DNA of 64,000 nucleotides from Chrysophaeum taylorii (Eukaryota > Sar > Pelagophyceae > Pelagomonadales > Pelagomonadaceae): positions 1-64,000 of the forward strand of contig JAQMWT010000242.1 in the NCBI GenBank assembly GCA_029834535.1. Direction: 5' to 3'. The notes beneath the pieces are model-generated. The model searched no databases and was not told where the DNA came from. It was given only the letters and a program-made list of their open reading frames with translations. Below are positions 21,925-31,709 of this stretch, piece by piece; position 1 is the first letter of the stretch; each line of letters begins with the position of its first letter. A program made the position numbers and the translations under genes.

Positions 21925-22505
21925 TTTAAGCGTGCCCCAAACAAATCCTACACGCCCGCCCGATCCCAGCAGGACGTCACCCTTCGTCGCACATACGTCC
22001 GGCGGCAGCATGCGTACGACCTACGGGCGGGGCCCGTCCTCTCTTCGCCTGCCCTACGACTCGGCGATGACCCCGACTAGGTCCCGCGTACTTATCTCCG
22101 CCCGTCAGGCACATCCCTCCTACCCCACAAACCCACCAACATCCTTCATGCTCCCCACACACACCCCCCTCTTAGCAGTCGACATTTAAAGACAAACGAA
22201 TCCTACACACACCCCCCTCTTAGCAGTCGACATTTTAAAGACAAACAAATCCTTCATGCCCCCCGCCACACACATCCCTCTTAGCAGTCGACATTTAAAG
22301 ACAAACAAACTGCCCCACGACTCGGCGATGACCCCGACTAGGTCCCGCATAATTATCTCCGCCCGCCCGGCACATCCCCACACCCCCCCCCCCTCTTAGC
22401 AGTCGACATTTAAAGGCACATCCCACCTGTCCCACAAAACCTCCCACATCCTACATGCCCCCCCCACACACCCCCCTCTTAGCAGTCGACCTTTAAAGAC
22501 AAACA
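21925..22505 (-). repeat. Cluster of GTCGACTGCTAAGAGGGG repeats
   Basis: The block TCTTAGCAGTCGACATTTAA plus flanking C-rich run occurs five times (about 22,171, 22,218, 22,272, 22,397, 22,477) with small variations. Between them lie CGGCGATGACCCCGACTAGG (twice) and a longer unit with ACGTCCGGCGGCAGCATGCG near 21,995. The same unit occurs in plus orientation at 59.57-59.79 kb inside a Helitron derivative. No coding sequence seen. Confidence 0.75.
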
Positions 22506-23274
22506 AACTGCCCCAAACGACCTTATTATTAGTAGCGCAACAAGGACTCGCGCCGGCCGAGGAGCCCGGTGCTGGTCTGAGACGCCCCGATACTCTGGCT
22601 ATTCTTCTCCAGCGTGCGAGGGCCTCGTGGGTACCGGCATTCTTTCTTTCCGGGCAGCGAGTACTTATCGACGCTCACGGTTAACTCCTCTTCACCCCCC
22701 AATCCCGATTCCGGCGCGGACCATCTCGCATGACGACATACTCTACCGCATCGTCGTCACCCTGGAGCCCCCTTCCTGTCCGATGTCTTTAGCATCTTTA
22801 CCGACATCATCGCTCCTGATAGTCGCTCGTGACTCTCGACAAGGGGCAACCTGCCCAATGCCGTGTCGTGCCCGACATCCTCGTCACGCTCGATGGCGAG
22901 CAAGTGTCCACCGCGACTACGTTTGCTGCCATGCTTGCAACGTTTTCGACGAGACCCTCGCGTGGGCCGGCGCTCCGCCACCACTCGGTCACCCGGGCTC
23001 CGTCGAGCATTGCTTGCGCAGCGACTGCACCGTCGATGGCCTAGTCTTCGGCACTTCGGCGAAGCCAGTGCGACATGCCCCAAGCTCGCATGCATCTGCG
23101 CGAAACAGCTCGCCAAGCGGACATGGGTCGACAGCGCCCGCGCCAACGTCAGCGAGTCCACCGCGACCCCAGCTCCGCCGCATCGATGGCTAGTCGGGCG
23201 TCTCAGGAGCCTGGGCCGCCGGGCTCCCTGCGCTCTCACCGCTCTCAGCTAAGTCACCGCCTCGGGTAGCCCTG
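22506..23274. other. Unassigned GC-rich stretch
   Basis: Several overlapping frames are open on both strands, the longest 188 residues on plus (22,627-23,193), Pro/Arg/Ser-rich and without a recognisable domain. Frames compete in the same place, which is what GC-rich non-coding or decayed repeat sequence gives. No RNA gene seen. Confidence 0.3.
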
Positions 23275-23440
23275 GGAACCCAGGAGCCACGCCCAGCAGG
23301 ACGTCACACTCTGTCGCACGTACGCCTGGGGGTAGGACGCGTACGCCACAAGGGCTCGACCCCTCTCCTCTCTTCGCCTCCCTAGCGCAACTCAGCTGCG
23401 ACTCAGCCGGAGCCCCCTCGGGGTGCCGACCCATTCCAGA
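23275..23440 (-). repeat. Diverged copy of the 21.96-22.06 kb repeat unit
   Basis: CCCAGCAGGACGTCAC, GTCGCAC(A/G)TACG and TCTCTTCGCCT follow in the same order and spacing as at 21,965-22,060, with many substitutions. Confidence 0.55.
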
Positions 23441-23459
23441 GAGCTACACTATTATGTGT

Positions 23460-24070
23460 GCGACACTGGAACATTTCACACCTATCTCTACACGAGGGTT
23501 TTCTCTCCGTAATACGGCTTTCCCTCTTTCCTTCCTTCCTTACCCTTCCGCAATTATATTTTCATGACTATGAAGAACCCAGTCTGAAGCTCTTTTCCAA
23601 CATGGAGTAGGCCTCCAGGTGCGTACCGTCAGGTACGGGGTTTTCTGTTTAATTAACAGAGGCTTCGTTCCTCGTTGTCAGTGTAAACGCTTCTATGGGA
23701 CCTAATGTCCTTAAGGAGTTAGGGCTTAAACCCCTACCTTGTGTAGTAGCATGTGGCAAGCGGAATGGTCTGTACACGCCTAAGACTGCACGCAGTCTCT
23801 ACCATGTACCCGGAGAGGGTCAAATCTCTCCAGGTTATGGGCCCAGATGCGTAGGTGTGTCAGCCCAACTGTGTTGTACGTCTAAATGGAGTGATCAATT
23901 TACGCCTGATCACGAGTACAATGCGACAATGTGTTTGGCGGTGGTCTACTGTACATATTTGTTGTGTGACGGTATGTGCTCACCAGTTAAATTGGTTTGT
24001 GACCGAGTTGGGTCGGTCACTGGTCACATGCACTCGCATAACCAATAAAATTAAAATTTTTCCTATACAA
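23460..24070 (+). repeat. 5' LTR of the copia-like element, copy 2
   Basis: Pairs over about 600 bp with the solo copy at 11.24-11.85 kb on the opposite strand and lies 270 bp before gag. It has a pyrimidine-rich stretch, a short hairpin-like GTACCGTCAGGTAC, and AATAAAATTAAAA near its right end, suitable as polyadenylation signal. A matching 3' LTR was not found after pol. Confidence 0.65.
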
Positions 24071-24338
24071 GCCGCGGAAACTTGTACGGGTTTTTCCTTC
24101 CATTCCCTAACAAAAGACTGACTGCTCGAGAACTAATCCATTCTTCAGTCTCAAGTCACCCTGTTTTAAATTGCATGTTGATTTGTTTGGTCTTGTCAAT
24201 AAGCCCACGTTTAAAATAGCGTACTGTACATAGAACCCGCACTTGAGAAACCCTTCATTCTTATGTGTCGAATCTGTCTATCAATCCTCTAACCTATCTC
24301 TTAATAGGTCACAATCATGTCAAAACTAGGTCACAATC

Positions 24339-26156
24339 ATGTCAAAACAAAAACCAATATCCACCACGGATATCTACAAACAAGAACAAATCCTCGTTGA
24401 TAAAATTAACGCAGGATTGCGTTTCCAAGATAACTCAACCAAGGTGAGCTTGCAAATTGAGGCGCTTCGAAGGCATATGACAAGTCCATATGTGGACGCG
24501 TTATTCTGCTTCGATTCATATGAAGCTTACACCCGGAATGCTCCGGAATATAATCAACTTCTTGAACAAGAAGTTGATATCATCTTCGCTCAATGGAAAG
24601 CTGAACAAGTTAATGATTTAAACTTACCTGATGAAGATGCCCTGCCCGAACATTTAAAGACTTGGCACGTCAACTCTTCCCATCAACTAAGAGTTGATGT
24701 CCGTAATAATCTTGAACGACTTTACTACCAAGAGTCGTATAATCTTGTTCGTCCTGAGTTAAATAAGGATGTCAAAAGTGTCCTCACTTTATTAGATACC
24801 CGATTCCCGAAATCAATTGTGTATGATTCATCTTTAACTAACATATCCTTTACAGGTCTCTCTAATGCCGATTGGATCAAACACTGCGAAACTTATGCTG
24901 GTTTCTTGTACACATTCTTTAATTTGGAGTCACAGGAAAAGCCCGCTCTCGCTATGTGGCCTCAACTAAAGAAAATTTATGCAATTACTGCACATCCCAA
25001 TAAATTACGTGCTATAATGCTTTTAGCCTATCATTACTATGAGACAGTGTCTTGTACAGATGTAACTGAGCTTAAATCTCAGTTTAATCGAATGTCTCTA
25101 AATGTTAATTGGCATGCCCATGTATTCGTCGAACAACTCCTTGCCTTTCAATCTCAGGCAAAACAATTAAATAATGATGAAGCATCAATCCAATTTAATA
25201 ACTCCATAATCACTCTTAAAGCTCACGAGGAGATCTACCGTCTATATGCTAATCCCTCGGATCACGAGCGCTATTCTCAATCTTTATTGGAATGGTGCAA
25301 ACTCTACGAGACACGCTCTGGTAACAACTCGAGTCACGATCCCGAATTGTTAAAGCTAGTTGATCCTAACGACGTTCGTCCACTATTGGAATTCTTGTTA
25401 AAGATATACAATGAGACAAAGTTTTCTTCTAAACGACGCTTGGATAAACCCGCTTCATGGATCCCTTACATCCCTGGTACTACCGCTACCAAGCCACCTA
25501 AGGTATTATTGATGGATACTATTCATCAATCCCACGACTCTCTAAACAACGCTTACTCGTTGTTAGCCACTGTAGCTGGACAGTCTGGCTTCAACGCTCG
25601 TAAGCTTCGTAATGCAAAAGACAAAGCATCGACAATTTCACCCCGTGACACGTCGTACTATCGTCCACCCTCAAATTATAACGTCAAAGGTACCAGCTTC
25701 GATCGTCCTGTCTACTCATCTTCCTCTAACCGTAATGCACGCTCTAATATGTCTCTTATGGACCGGGCTACTTATCATGTTGATCGTCTTCGCCACCTGT
25801 TTGGTAAATTACAGGAAGCGAATCCCAATCCTTCCACCGACTCTAAAATGGTACAGGAGGAAATGAAAAGCTTATTGAGTAACCTCTGGACAACCGCTTC
25901 TCAAGCTTCGACACAGTCCTTAGATCCTGACGAAGCCACCCAAGTTCATCTCTACTTATCTCGAGTTGATACTATGTCCAATACCATATCGAACCTCTTA
26001 GAAGCCGATAAGGAATCTCTTGTTTCAGAAGAAAAGTATCAAACTGAAACATCTGCTCCTGAAGCGTCCCCCAGTGATGCGGAGCAGATGGGGACTGCTG
26101 ATACAGAGAAAATGCTCCACACTTTCCTGTCCATTAAAGATGATGAAAATCGATAA
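24339..26156 (+). CDS. Gag-like protein of copia-like element, copy 2
   Basis: An uninterrupted 605-residue AT-rich frame, homologous along its length to the broken minus-strand gag at 2.3-4.3 kb (DSYEAYTR, TFFNLES, YETRSG, ARKLRNA). It is mostly helical-looking, with no CCHC zinc knuckle, and a Ser/Glu-rich C-terminal tail. It would form the particle that packages the element RNA. An ATG 33 nt upstream of this one reads in a different frame; I use the Met that begins MSKQKPIS because its frame stays open. Long and hydrophilic for a copia gag, so the protein may carry extra functions. Confidence 0.75.
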   Translation: MSKQKPISTTDIYKQEQILVDKINAGLRFQDNSTKVSLQIEALRRHMTSPYVDALFCFDSYEAYTRNAPEYNQLLEQEVDIIFAQWKAEQVNDLNLPDEDALPEHLKTWHVNSSHQLRVDVRNNLERLYYQESYNLVRPELNKDVKSVLTLLDTRFPKSIVYDSSLTNISFTGLSNADWIKHCETYAGFLYTFFNLESQEKPALAMWPQLKKIYAITAHPNKLRAIMLLAYHYYETVSCTDVTELKSQFNRMSLNVNWHAHVFVEQLLAFQSQAKQLNNDEASIQFNNSIITLKAHEEIYRLYANPSDHERYSQSLLEWCKLYETRSGNNSSHDPELLKLVDPNDVRPLLEFLLKIYNETKFSSKRRLDKPASWIPYIPGTTATKPPKVLLMDTIHQSHDSLNNAYSLLATVAGQSGFNARKLRNAKDKASTISPRDTSYYRPPSNYNVKGTSFDRPVYSSSSNRNARSNMSLMDRATYHVDRLRHLFGKLQEANPNPSTDSKMVQEEMKSLLSNLWTTASQASTQSLDPDEATQVHLYLSRVDTMSNTISNLLEADKESLVSEEKYQTETSAPEASPSDAEQMGTADTEKMLHTFLSIKDDENR

Positions 26157-26172
26157 CATCCCTCAGCCGTGA

Positions 26173-26515
26173 TTGCAACACATAAATGCTAAAGCTCAGA
26201 ATGCTATCGTTCGTCGTCAAGCTCGGGAAACTTCCTCGCACTCTGAGCTCCCCAGTAATTTAACCAATGAAGATAATGAAGATGGTACAGATCCCCCTGT
26301 GTTGCTACCAAAATTAAATACTGGTTTTACACTCGTCGTTGTGCCTTCCGAACAAACGCAAAGTTTCATGACACAGTACGTGTTTGGTCTAAGCTCAACA
26401 CATGCCTGTTATGCAACAATGCTTAAACTGTACAACGAGTACAATTTGCCCCTAATGACTACGCCAGGATATGCGGACACATGTGCTTCTCAACATGTAA
26501 TTAACTTTAAACGTT
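26173..26515 (+). pseudogene. Retropepsin-like start of pol, cut by a Helitron derivative
   Basis: Follows gag after a stop codon and a frame change. Its end carries YADTCASQHVIN, in place of the usual D-S/T-G-A protease centre, with Cys where Gly is normal, as also in copy 1 (FDSCAT). The sequence breaks at 26,516 where the Helitron derivative begins and resumes at 27,591. Confidence 0.65.
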
Positions 26516-27590
26516 ATCCTAACTACTAATCGACAGATGTTTGTCTGTCTGTCTGTTTGTTTGTTTATCCCTCGATTTAGGGTAAGGATCAGGTAGGCGC
26601 GAGAGTAAGGATCAGGTAGGCGCGAGAGCCAGCCAGTGATCCTCCAAGCCGTCTACGGCGACCTCGCAGACTATTTCCACGACCCGCGGCGGCTCTTTCA
26701 GCGCGCCATTCTCACGCCCCGTCGAAACGATGTTGTCGATGCTGACAACGCGCGCGTGACCGCGGCCTTTTTTTCCCGGAGACGACGCGTCGGAGTTCTT
26801 TTCGGCCGACTAGGTTGGGTCGGAAGACGACGCCTCGCTCTCAAGAGTCGAGTTTTGAACTCCCTGACAACCAACGGCATGCTGACTTTGATCGCGAGCT
26901 TAAAGTCTTCGCAACCTCGACCCGTCGCTCGGCCACTGCAACGGTACCAGATACATGATCGATCGTGTCGTTGTCACCGAGGCTCCTCCAACCTGTATCG
27001 CTTAAGGCCCGCCTACGCCAAACGATCAACAAGAGCCAGAGCCAGACGTCCCGCGAGGTCGGCGTCCTCTTTCCCAAGCCCGTCTTCTGCCACGTCCAGC
27101 TCTACGTGGCTCTCTGTCGATCGGCATCCCCGAGGATATACTCATCTGGGTCGACGACTCCACCCTATCCCACACGTGCTGCGCAATACCGATAAGCCCC
27201 CTCACGGCGTCTACACGCGCACTGTAGGTGAACTTACTGGGACCAGGTGAACTTACTGGAACCAGGTGAACTTACTGGGGTTAGAGATTGGGATTAGGTG
27301 AACTTAGTGACCAGGTGAACTTACTGAGACCAAGTGAAAATTTACTGGGGCTTTTAGAATAAACTCAAAGCTTAGCGGCGTGTGCGGGTCAAAGCAGCTT
27401 AGATTGGCGGGGGTGAGAGCGACGAGATCAAAGGAGAGTGGGGTGAGTGGGTGTGGGTTTACGCCGAACTATAGAGATTGGGTTTACGCCGAATTTACTG
27501 GGGTTAGAGATTGGGACTAGGTGAACTTAACGGGGTGAAAATGCTGGGGTTAGAGATTGGGACTAGGTGAACTTACTGGCCTGCACTTGT
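26516..27590 (+). mobile_element. Helitron derivative A, inserted in the copia protease
   Basis: Starts with ATCCTAACTACTAATCGACA and ends GCCTGCACTTGT; the same ends bound four other copies in the window. Inside, frames at 26,636-27,210 carry the C-terminal part of a PIF1-type helicase in broken form: LTPRRNDVVDADNARV, then TINKSQSQTSREVGVLFPK, FCHVQLYVALCRSA. The last 370 bp hold many GTGAACTTACTGG units. No target duplication is visible, as usual for Helitrons. Without it, protease pieces join with little loss. Confidence 0.75.
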
Positions 27591-28154
27591 GCTGATCCTA
27601 TCCACATCGTAAAGCTACCCGAGTCCTTATCACCTGCTATCCAGACTGCAACGGATACGCAGAGAATCACACATGCTATGATTATAAGGACCGTCATTCC
27701 CGCTCTCCCAAAGCATCCAAATGCGGGGTATGTAAAGCTAGACGTTGCGCTTTTTCTACCCAAGCAAAACGACCATAACGATCCCGATCTGCACATCATC
27801 AGTATGACTCAATGGGGAGAAGATAAACTTGGTATACATCTTTATGGAGTTGAATTTAAAGGACTATCATCTATCCAGAGTAAAATTGATGATAATGTCA
27901 AGATTACTTTGTTTAGACTCAGTAACCTGTTACCAACTCTACCAATTTACTCGCTACGACAAGCAAAAGCGCGTAAAATGGAACTTCGCTCACTACAGTT
28001 CAGACTATGTGCTTTTAATGAACAACGCGAAATGCTCAAACAATATTCCACCCTCATGGAACGAGTAATTTACGTCCCATGGCTTAAAACCATCCTTGAG
28101 TCGGTGCATTCGCAGCTGCCTTACATACGCAAGCATTTCCCACCTCCTGTATGA
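27591..28154 (+). pseudogene. Continuation of copia-like pol after the Helitron derivative
   Basis: Reads on in one frame from ADPIHIVKL and IQTATDTQR, aligned to IPLDSKYAP and IQTATGQQR of copy 1, into the extra pol region, and ends at a stop before a frame change. Carries NAGYVKLDVAL, matching IGYVKIDFAL in copy 1. Confidence 0.7.
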
Positions 28155-28172
28155 CGCAAGGTTACAACACGT

Positions 28173-31100
28173 TTGCTCCATACAGTAACTTCATCTACTA
28201 GCCCACGAATACCTACAGAAACTTTACTTTGCTCTGGGATGTCCACTCCTGCATTCTTGGCTTGCGCTTCTAATGACTTGCAAATCAACATCAACGTTAA
28301 AGTTCTTGTTGAGAGCGACGACAATATCACGCACATGCTACGAAGACGTTTTGGTAATTCCATCGAAGTTTTCCCATCCTTACCTAAGTTTTTGACATAT
28401 CACCATCGAGCATCGGACGTTGAACGTGCACGATATTACACTGACATAGTGGAATTGACATCACCATGCACAAATCGCAACATAATCAATGGGAGATCCG
28501 TTTCCACCTTCGAGCGCGATATGGATGATTCCTTGTTCCCAAGTGCTCTAAGTGTACTTGAGCTTTTAAAGCCGCTTGTTCTCTTCATGGAAATGACTCC
28601 ACCACACTCTGCATCGTATGAAGATCATATACGAGTTGCTAATCTCATCTTCTCAACGATGCACTATACGGTGGACATATGTGACCGATTTCCATGCTAT
28701 TTATGTGGAGATTATCAAGCCAGAGAAAGATGGATCCTTGTCGCACGCAAATATAACACCGGCCCTCTTGATCTGCTTTCATGGCCTAATAAACGAGTCA
28801 CTTCCTTTCTGGACATTGCAGACCACACTAATTCCATCAGTCGCAAGTTAATAGTCGACGAACCTTGGACGCAGGTCTTTCCTGACATACCATTTGTGTC
28901 CACACCTAAAACCTACAATATTTTCAGTCGTACAGGATCCGTGCGCTTAACTGTGACTGAGCTTGAAACCTTAACTATGCTGTTCCTTCGTCTGCACTCT
29001 AATAAAACAGTCGAACATCCCAGTCAAGATGAAATGGAGGGCATTTCTAACTTTCGCCTGGGATTCTTGACTAATTCAAGAAAACCACTTGCTTGCATGA
29101 GATCTCCTATTGAACTCAAAGCTTTTGTGCTCCTCTACAATATTATGGGACGATTATTCCCTAAATCCATCACACTACCTGTGTCCTTTCGTATTACAAC
29201 TATCGAATCTAACCAACCGTCTCACAGGTTATTCTTAAATAAATCCTCTACTTCATCCATCATTTACATCACTGGCGGAAGACATACAGGTGGAGACATA
29301 ACAGTTTCTAACTCTTCTTCTAAATACCAGGCACACATAAATGCTTTTGGCGAAACCTACGCCCTTTTAACACACGACGCCGGAACCGATAAGACTGCTT
29401 TTCTCGAACCAGTTACCGGTTTTCTTTGGCTTTGCAAAGCGTACCATAATAATAATGAAAATCAAGACACGCGTCGTCTAGTACAAGCACTGGTTTCCTA
29501 TACCTCTCCTGTATTTCACGATTCTTTTGTCTTCTACCCTCAGGAAAATCGTCTTGAATTTATCGACAAAATATTTGCTTTAAGTGACATGCATTTGTCC
29601 CAAAGCAGATATTTGGGCTTTATAACATCAAGCGATAGGAAGATGGGTGCCAAAGTTCACTCTATATACACTCCCACTCCTACCATTCGTGGATTTGCTA
29701 ATATGCTGGTGTACGATCCACGACTCGATCGCATTCGACACTACTCAACTCGCGAATTGGCACGCGCCAATAACTTCACAGCGTACCAAATCAATTTTCT
29801 TTTGTCTTTGTCCCCTGACCTATGCTGTGATATCATCGCAAATGCTATTCCAGCTGGAACATATCATGCAATTTATAAACATTTGTGTCAGCTTGTCTAT
29901 GACTTGCGTATATTAACACTATCACCATCGTTTGACCCTGATCACGCTCCTCTAACCAAAAACTATAGGTCAACCTTCTTCACAAATATATTCCCAACAG
30001 ATACATCCTTAACATTACACCAGAGTTCCATTACTATGTTCTACATCTCCAATAAAAAACTCTTATGTTGTGATACTATCACTTCTAACCACGAACTTCC
30101 TTCTTTTCATATTGATTCAGTAGCTCATGCTTTCCTCTCTAACATCTCATCCGCAGATATATCATCTCCTACTAAAGAAAAACAAATACCCCTTATAACG
30201 CCAAGACAGCTCCATGAGAAGCATGCGCCCTTCGATAAGAAAGTCCATGCCAGGGGCACCCTCGCATTTCGAGATGCGCAACAACGAGCTACCAATTTTC
30301 ACAACATTCACCATTCCAGTGATTCTCAAGCCATAAAAGCTGTTCAGGTTATTGCCAGTCCTGGACACCACCCATCTGACGTACCCTACCGTAAGTTCTG
30401 TGTGGATTGTACGATTCATAAAAAACGCTTTCCTCATCCACACCACCTTATCAAGCAACCATCATTCGAAAAAATTTTTCAACCTGGTGAAGCCTGGGCA
30501 TGTGACGGTGGTTACGTATCTGTGCTCTCGGAATGGGGATCCTTTCGACATATCATTGTTTTCAAGTGTCTCATTTCTAAATTTCTGTTAGTGTACTTTT
30601 GTCGTAGCACTAACTCCAGCGAATTTTGTAACGCCCTTGAGTTTGTCCGCAATTTTTGCTCTACTTATGTTCATGTACAACTAAAACAAATCTATTGTGA
30701 TTCCTTTAAACCCTATTTATCTCAGCATGTTACAACCCCCTTCCGTGTGGAACATGGTATTAATATGTCCGCGTTCCCCCCTTACTTACATGTCTTTAAT
30801 CATGAAGTCGAAGCCGCTGTTGGTCACATAGCCACTGCCGCGTCTACACGACTCAGGCATATGCTTAATGTATCCTATAAAGGTCACCCCCTAACAGATC
30901 CGGCACCACACTACCCGTGGGCTGTTATACATGCTATCCAATCATATAATCTCCTCCCTAACGTTTCCCTCGAACGTATTTACAATAAAGTCCTAAGCCC
31001 CCAACAAGTTTTGTTAGACCAATGTAATGTTCCCCAACAAGACCACCTCAAACCTTTTGGTTCTGTTTGTTATTTGCATTTGGAACCTAACGAATTTCAT

Positions 31101-31709
31101 AAATATGAACCCCGATGTCGTCCCTACATCTACTTATGCGGTGCTAACGTTATAAACCCTTTAATAACACCCCATGTTAATCATTTAGCCGATGTTGTCC
31201 CTAATCCTGAAAACGGCCAAGTCCGTGTTTCCTCTAAACTGACTTTTCCCATCTTATTTCTAAATCTCCTCCTGATTATGAACAGCATCCACCTCCCGCA
31301 CCTTCACCCGACATTCCCTTCTCTGTTCACAGCACCCCCAATGATGCGGCGCAGAGGGGGAATGCTATGCCTACCGACACTGACCATGAGAGGGGGGCTC
31401 CTTCTTCTCATCTCCATGCTCCCTCTCCCGCTCCCGCATTTGCTCCAGCTGCTCCTGCACCCGCTACTTCCACCACCAAACCTACATCTGAAGTGTCTCC
31501 CGACACTCTGCCACTTTTACCATCTTATCGGTCTCTCTATTCCCAGGATGTCCTCCGTCTCACCCGTGGTCCTCATCACCCTCAGCCTCGTCGCAAAACC
31601 AATCTCAAGGATGTTCTTACTCGTATTGCTTCGCCCACTGTTGCCGCTTATAAACAAGCCGGTGGTACGCTTGCCGACTTCAAGTATGACCTCTCCAAGC
31701 AGTACATAA
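28173..31709 (+). CDS. Pol fragment: large extra region plus integrase
   Basis: A 1,178-residue frame. About residues 1-660 form a region with no family I recognise, conserved in order with copy 1 (MSTPAFL, YLCGDYQ, NQPSHRL, TIRGFANM). The integrase zinc-binding part follows (HNIHH...KFCVDCTIHKK, about 715-755), then the catalytic core with Asp in WACDGGYVS, Asp in IYCDSFKPY and Glu in NHEVEAAVG. The end of the frame is out of register with reverse transcriptase. The extra region separates protease from integrase, where most copia elements have only a short linker. Confidence 0.8.
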   Translation: MLHTVTSSTSPRIPTETLLCSGMSTPAFLACASNDLQININVKVLVESDDNITHMLRRRFGNSIEVFPSLPKFLTYHHRASDVERARYYTDIVELTSPCTNRNIINGRSVSTFERDMDDSLFPSALSVLELLKPLVLFMEMTPPHSASYEDHIRVANLIFSTMHYTVDICDRFPCYLCGDYQARERWILVARKYNTGPLDLLSWPNKRVTSFLDIADHTNSISRKLIVDEPWTQVFPDIPFVSTPKTYNIFSRTGSVRLTVTELETLTMLFLRLHSNKTVEHPSQDEMEGISNFRLGFLTNSRKPLACMRSPIELKAFVLLYNIMGRLFPKSITLPVSFRITTIESNQPSHRLFLNKSSTSSIIYITGGRHTGGDITVSNSSSKYQAHINAFGETYALLTHDAGTDKTAFLEPVTGFLWLCKAYHNNNENQDTRRLVQALVSYTSPVFHDSFVFYPQENRLEFIDKIFALSDMHLSQSRYLGFITSSDRKMGAKVHSIYTPTPTIRGFANMLVYDPRLDRIRHYSTRELARANNFTAYQINFLLSLSPDLCCDIIANAIPAGTYHAIYKHLCQLVYDLRILTLSPSFDPDHAPLTKNYRSTFFTNIFPTDTSLTLHQSSITMFYISNKKLLCCDTITSNHELPSFHIDSVAHAFLSNISSADISSPTKEKQIPLITPRQLHEKHAPFDKKVHARGTLAFRDAQQRATNFHNIHHSSDSQAIKAVQVIASPGHHPSDVPYRKFCVDCTIHKKRFPHPHHLIKQPSFEKIFQPGEAWACDGGYVSVLSEWGSFRHIIVFKCLISKFLLVYFCRSTNSSEFCNALEFVRNFCSTYVHVQLKQIYCDSFKPYLSQHVTTPFRVEHGINMSAFPPYLHVFNHEVEAAVGHIATAASTRLRHMLNVSYKGHPLTDPAPHYPWAVIHAIQSYNLLPNVSLERIYNKVLSPQQVLLDQCNVPQQDHLKPFGSVCYLHLEPNEFHKYEPRCRPYIYLCGANVINPLITPHVNHLADVVPNPENGQVRVSSKLTFPILFLNLLLIMNSIHLPHLHPTFPSLFTAPPMMRRRGGMLCLPTLTMRGGLLLLISMLPLPLPHLLQLLLHPLLPPPNLHLKCLPTLCHFYHLIGLSIPRMSSVSPVVLITLSLVAKPISRMFLLVLLRPLLPLINKPVVRLPTSSMTSPSST

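Noticed and set aside
18443-22189. Plus-strand frame of 1,248 residues
   Set aside because: Antisense shadow of channel exon 1 running on into repeats; composition (Arg, His, Asp-rich) and absence of domains argue against it.
22627-23193. 188-residue Pro/Arg/Ser-rich plus frame
   Set aside because: Other frames are equally open in the same place and no domain is recognisable.
27220-27585. Irregular GTGAACTTACTGG array considered as CRISPR-like
   Set aside because: Unit spacing is irregular, the spacers are themselves repeats, the same array recurs at the end of each Helitron derivative, and the genome is eukaryotic.
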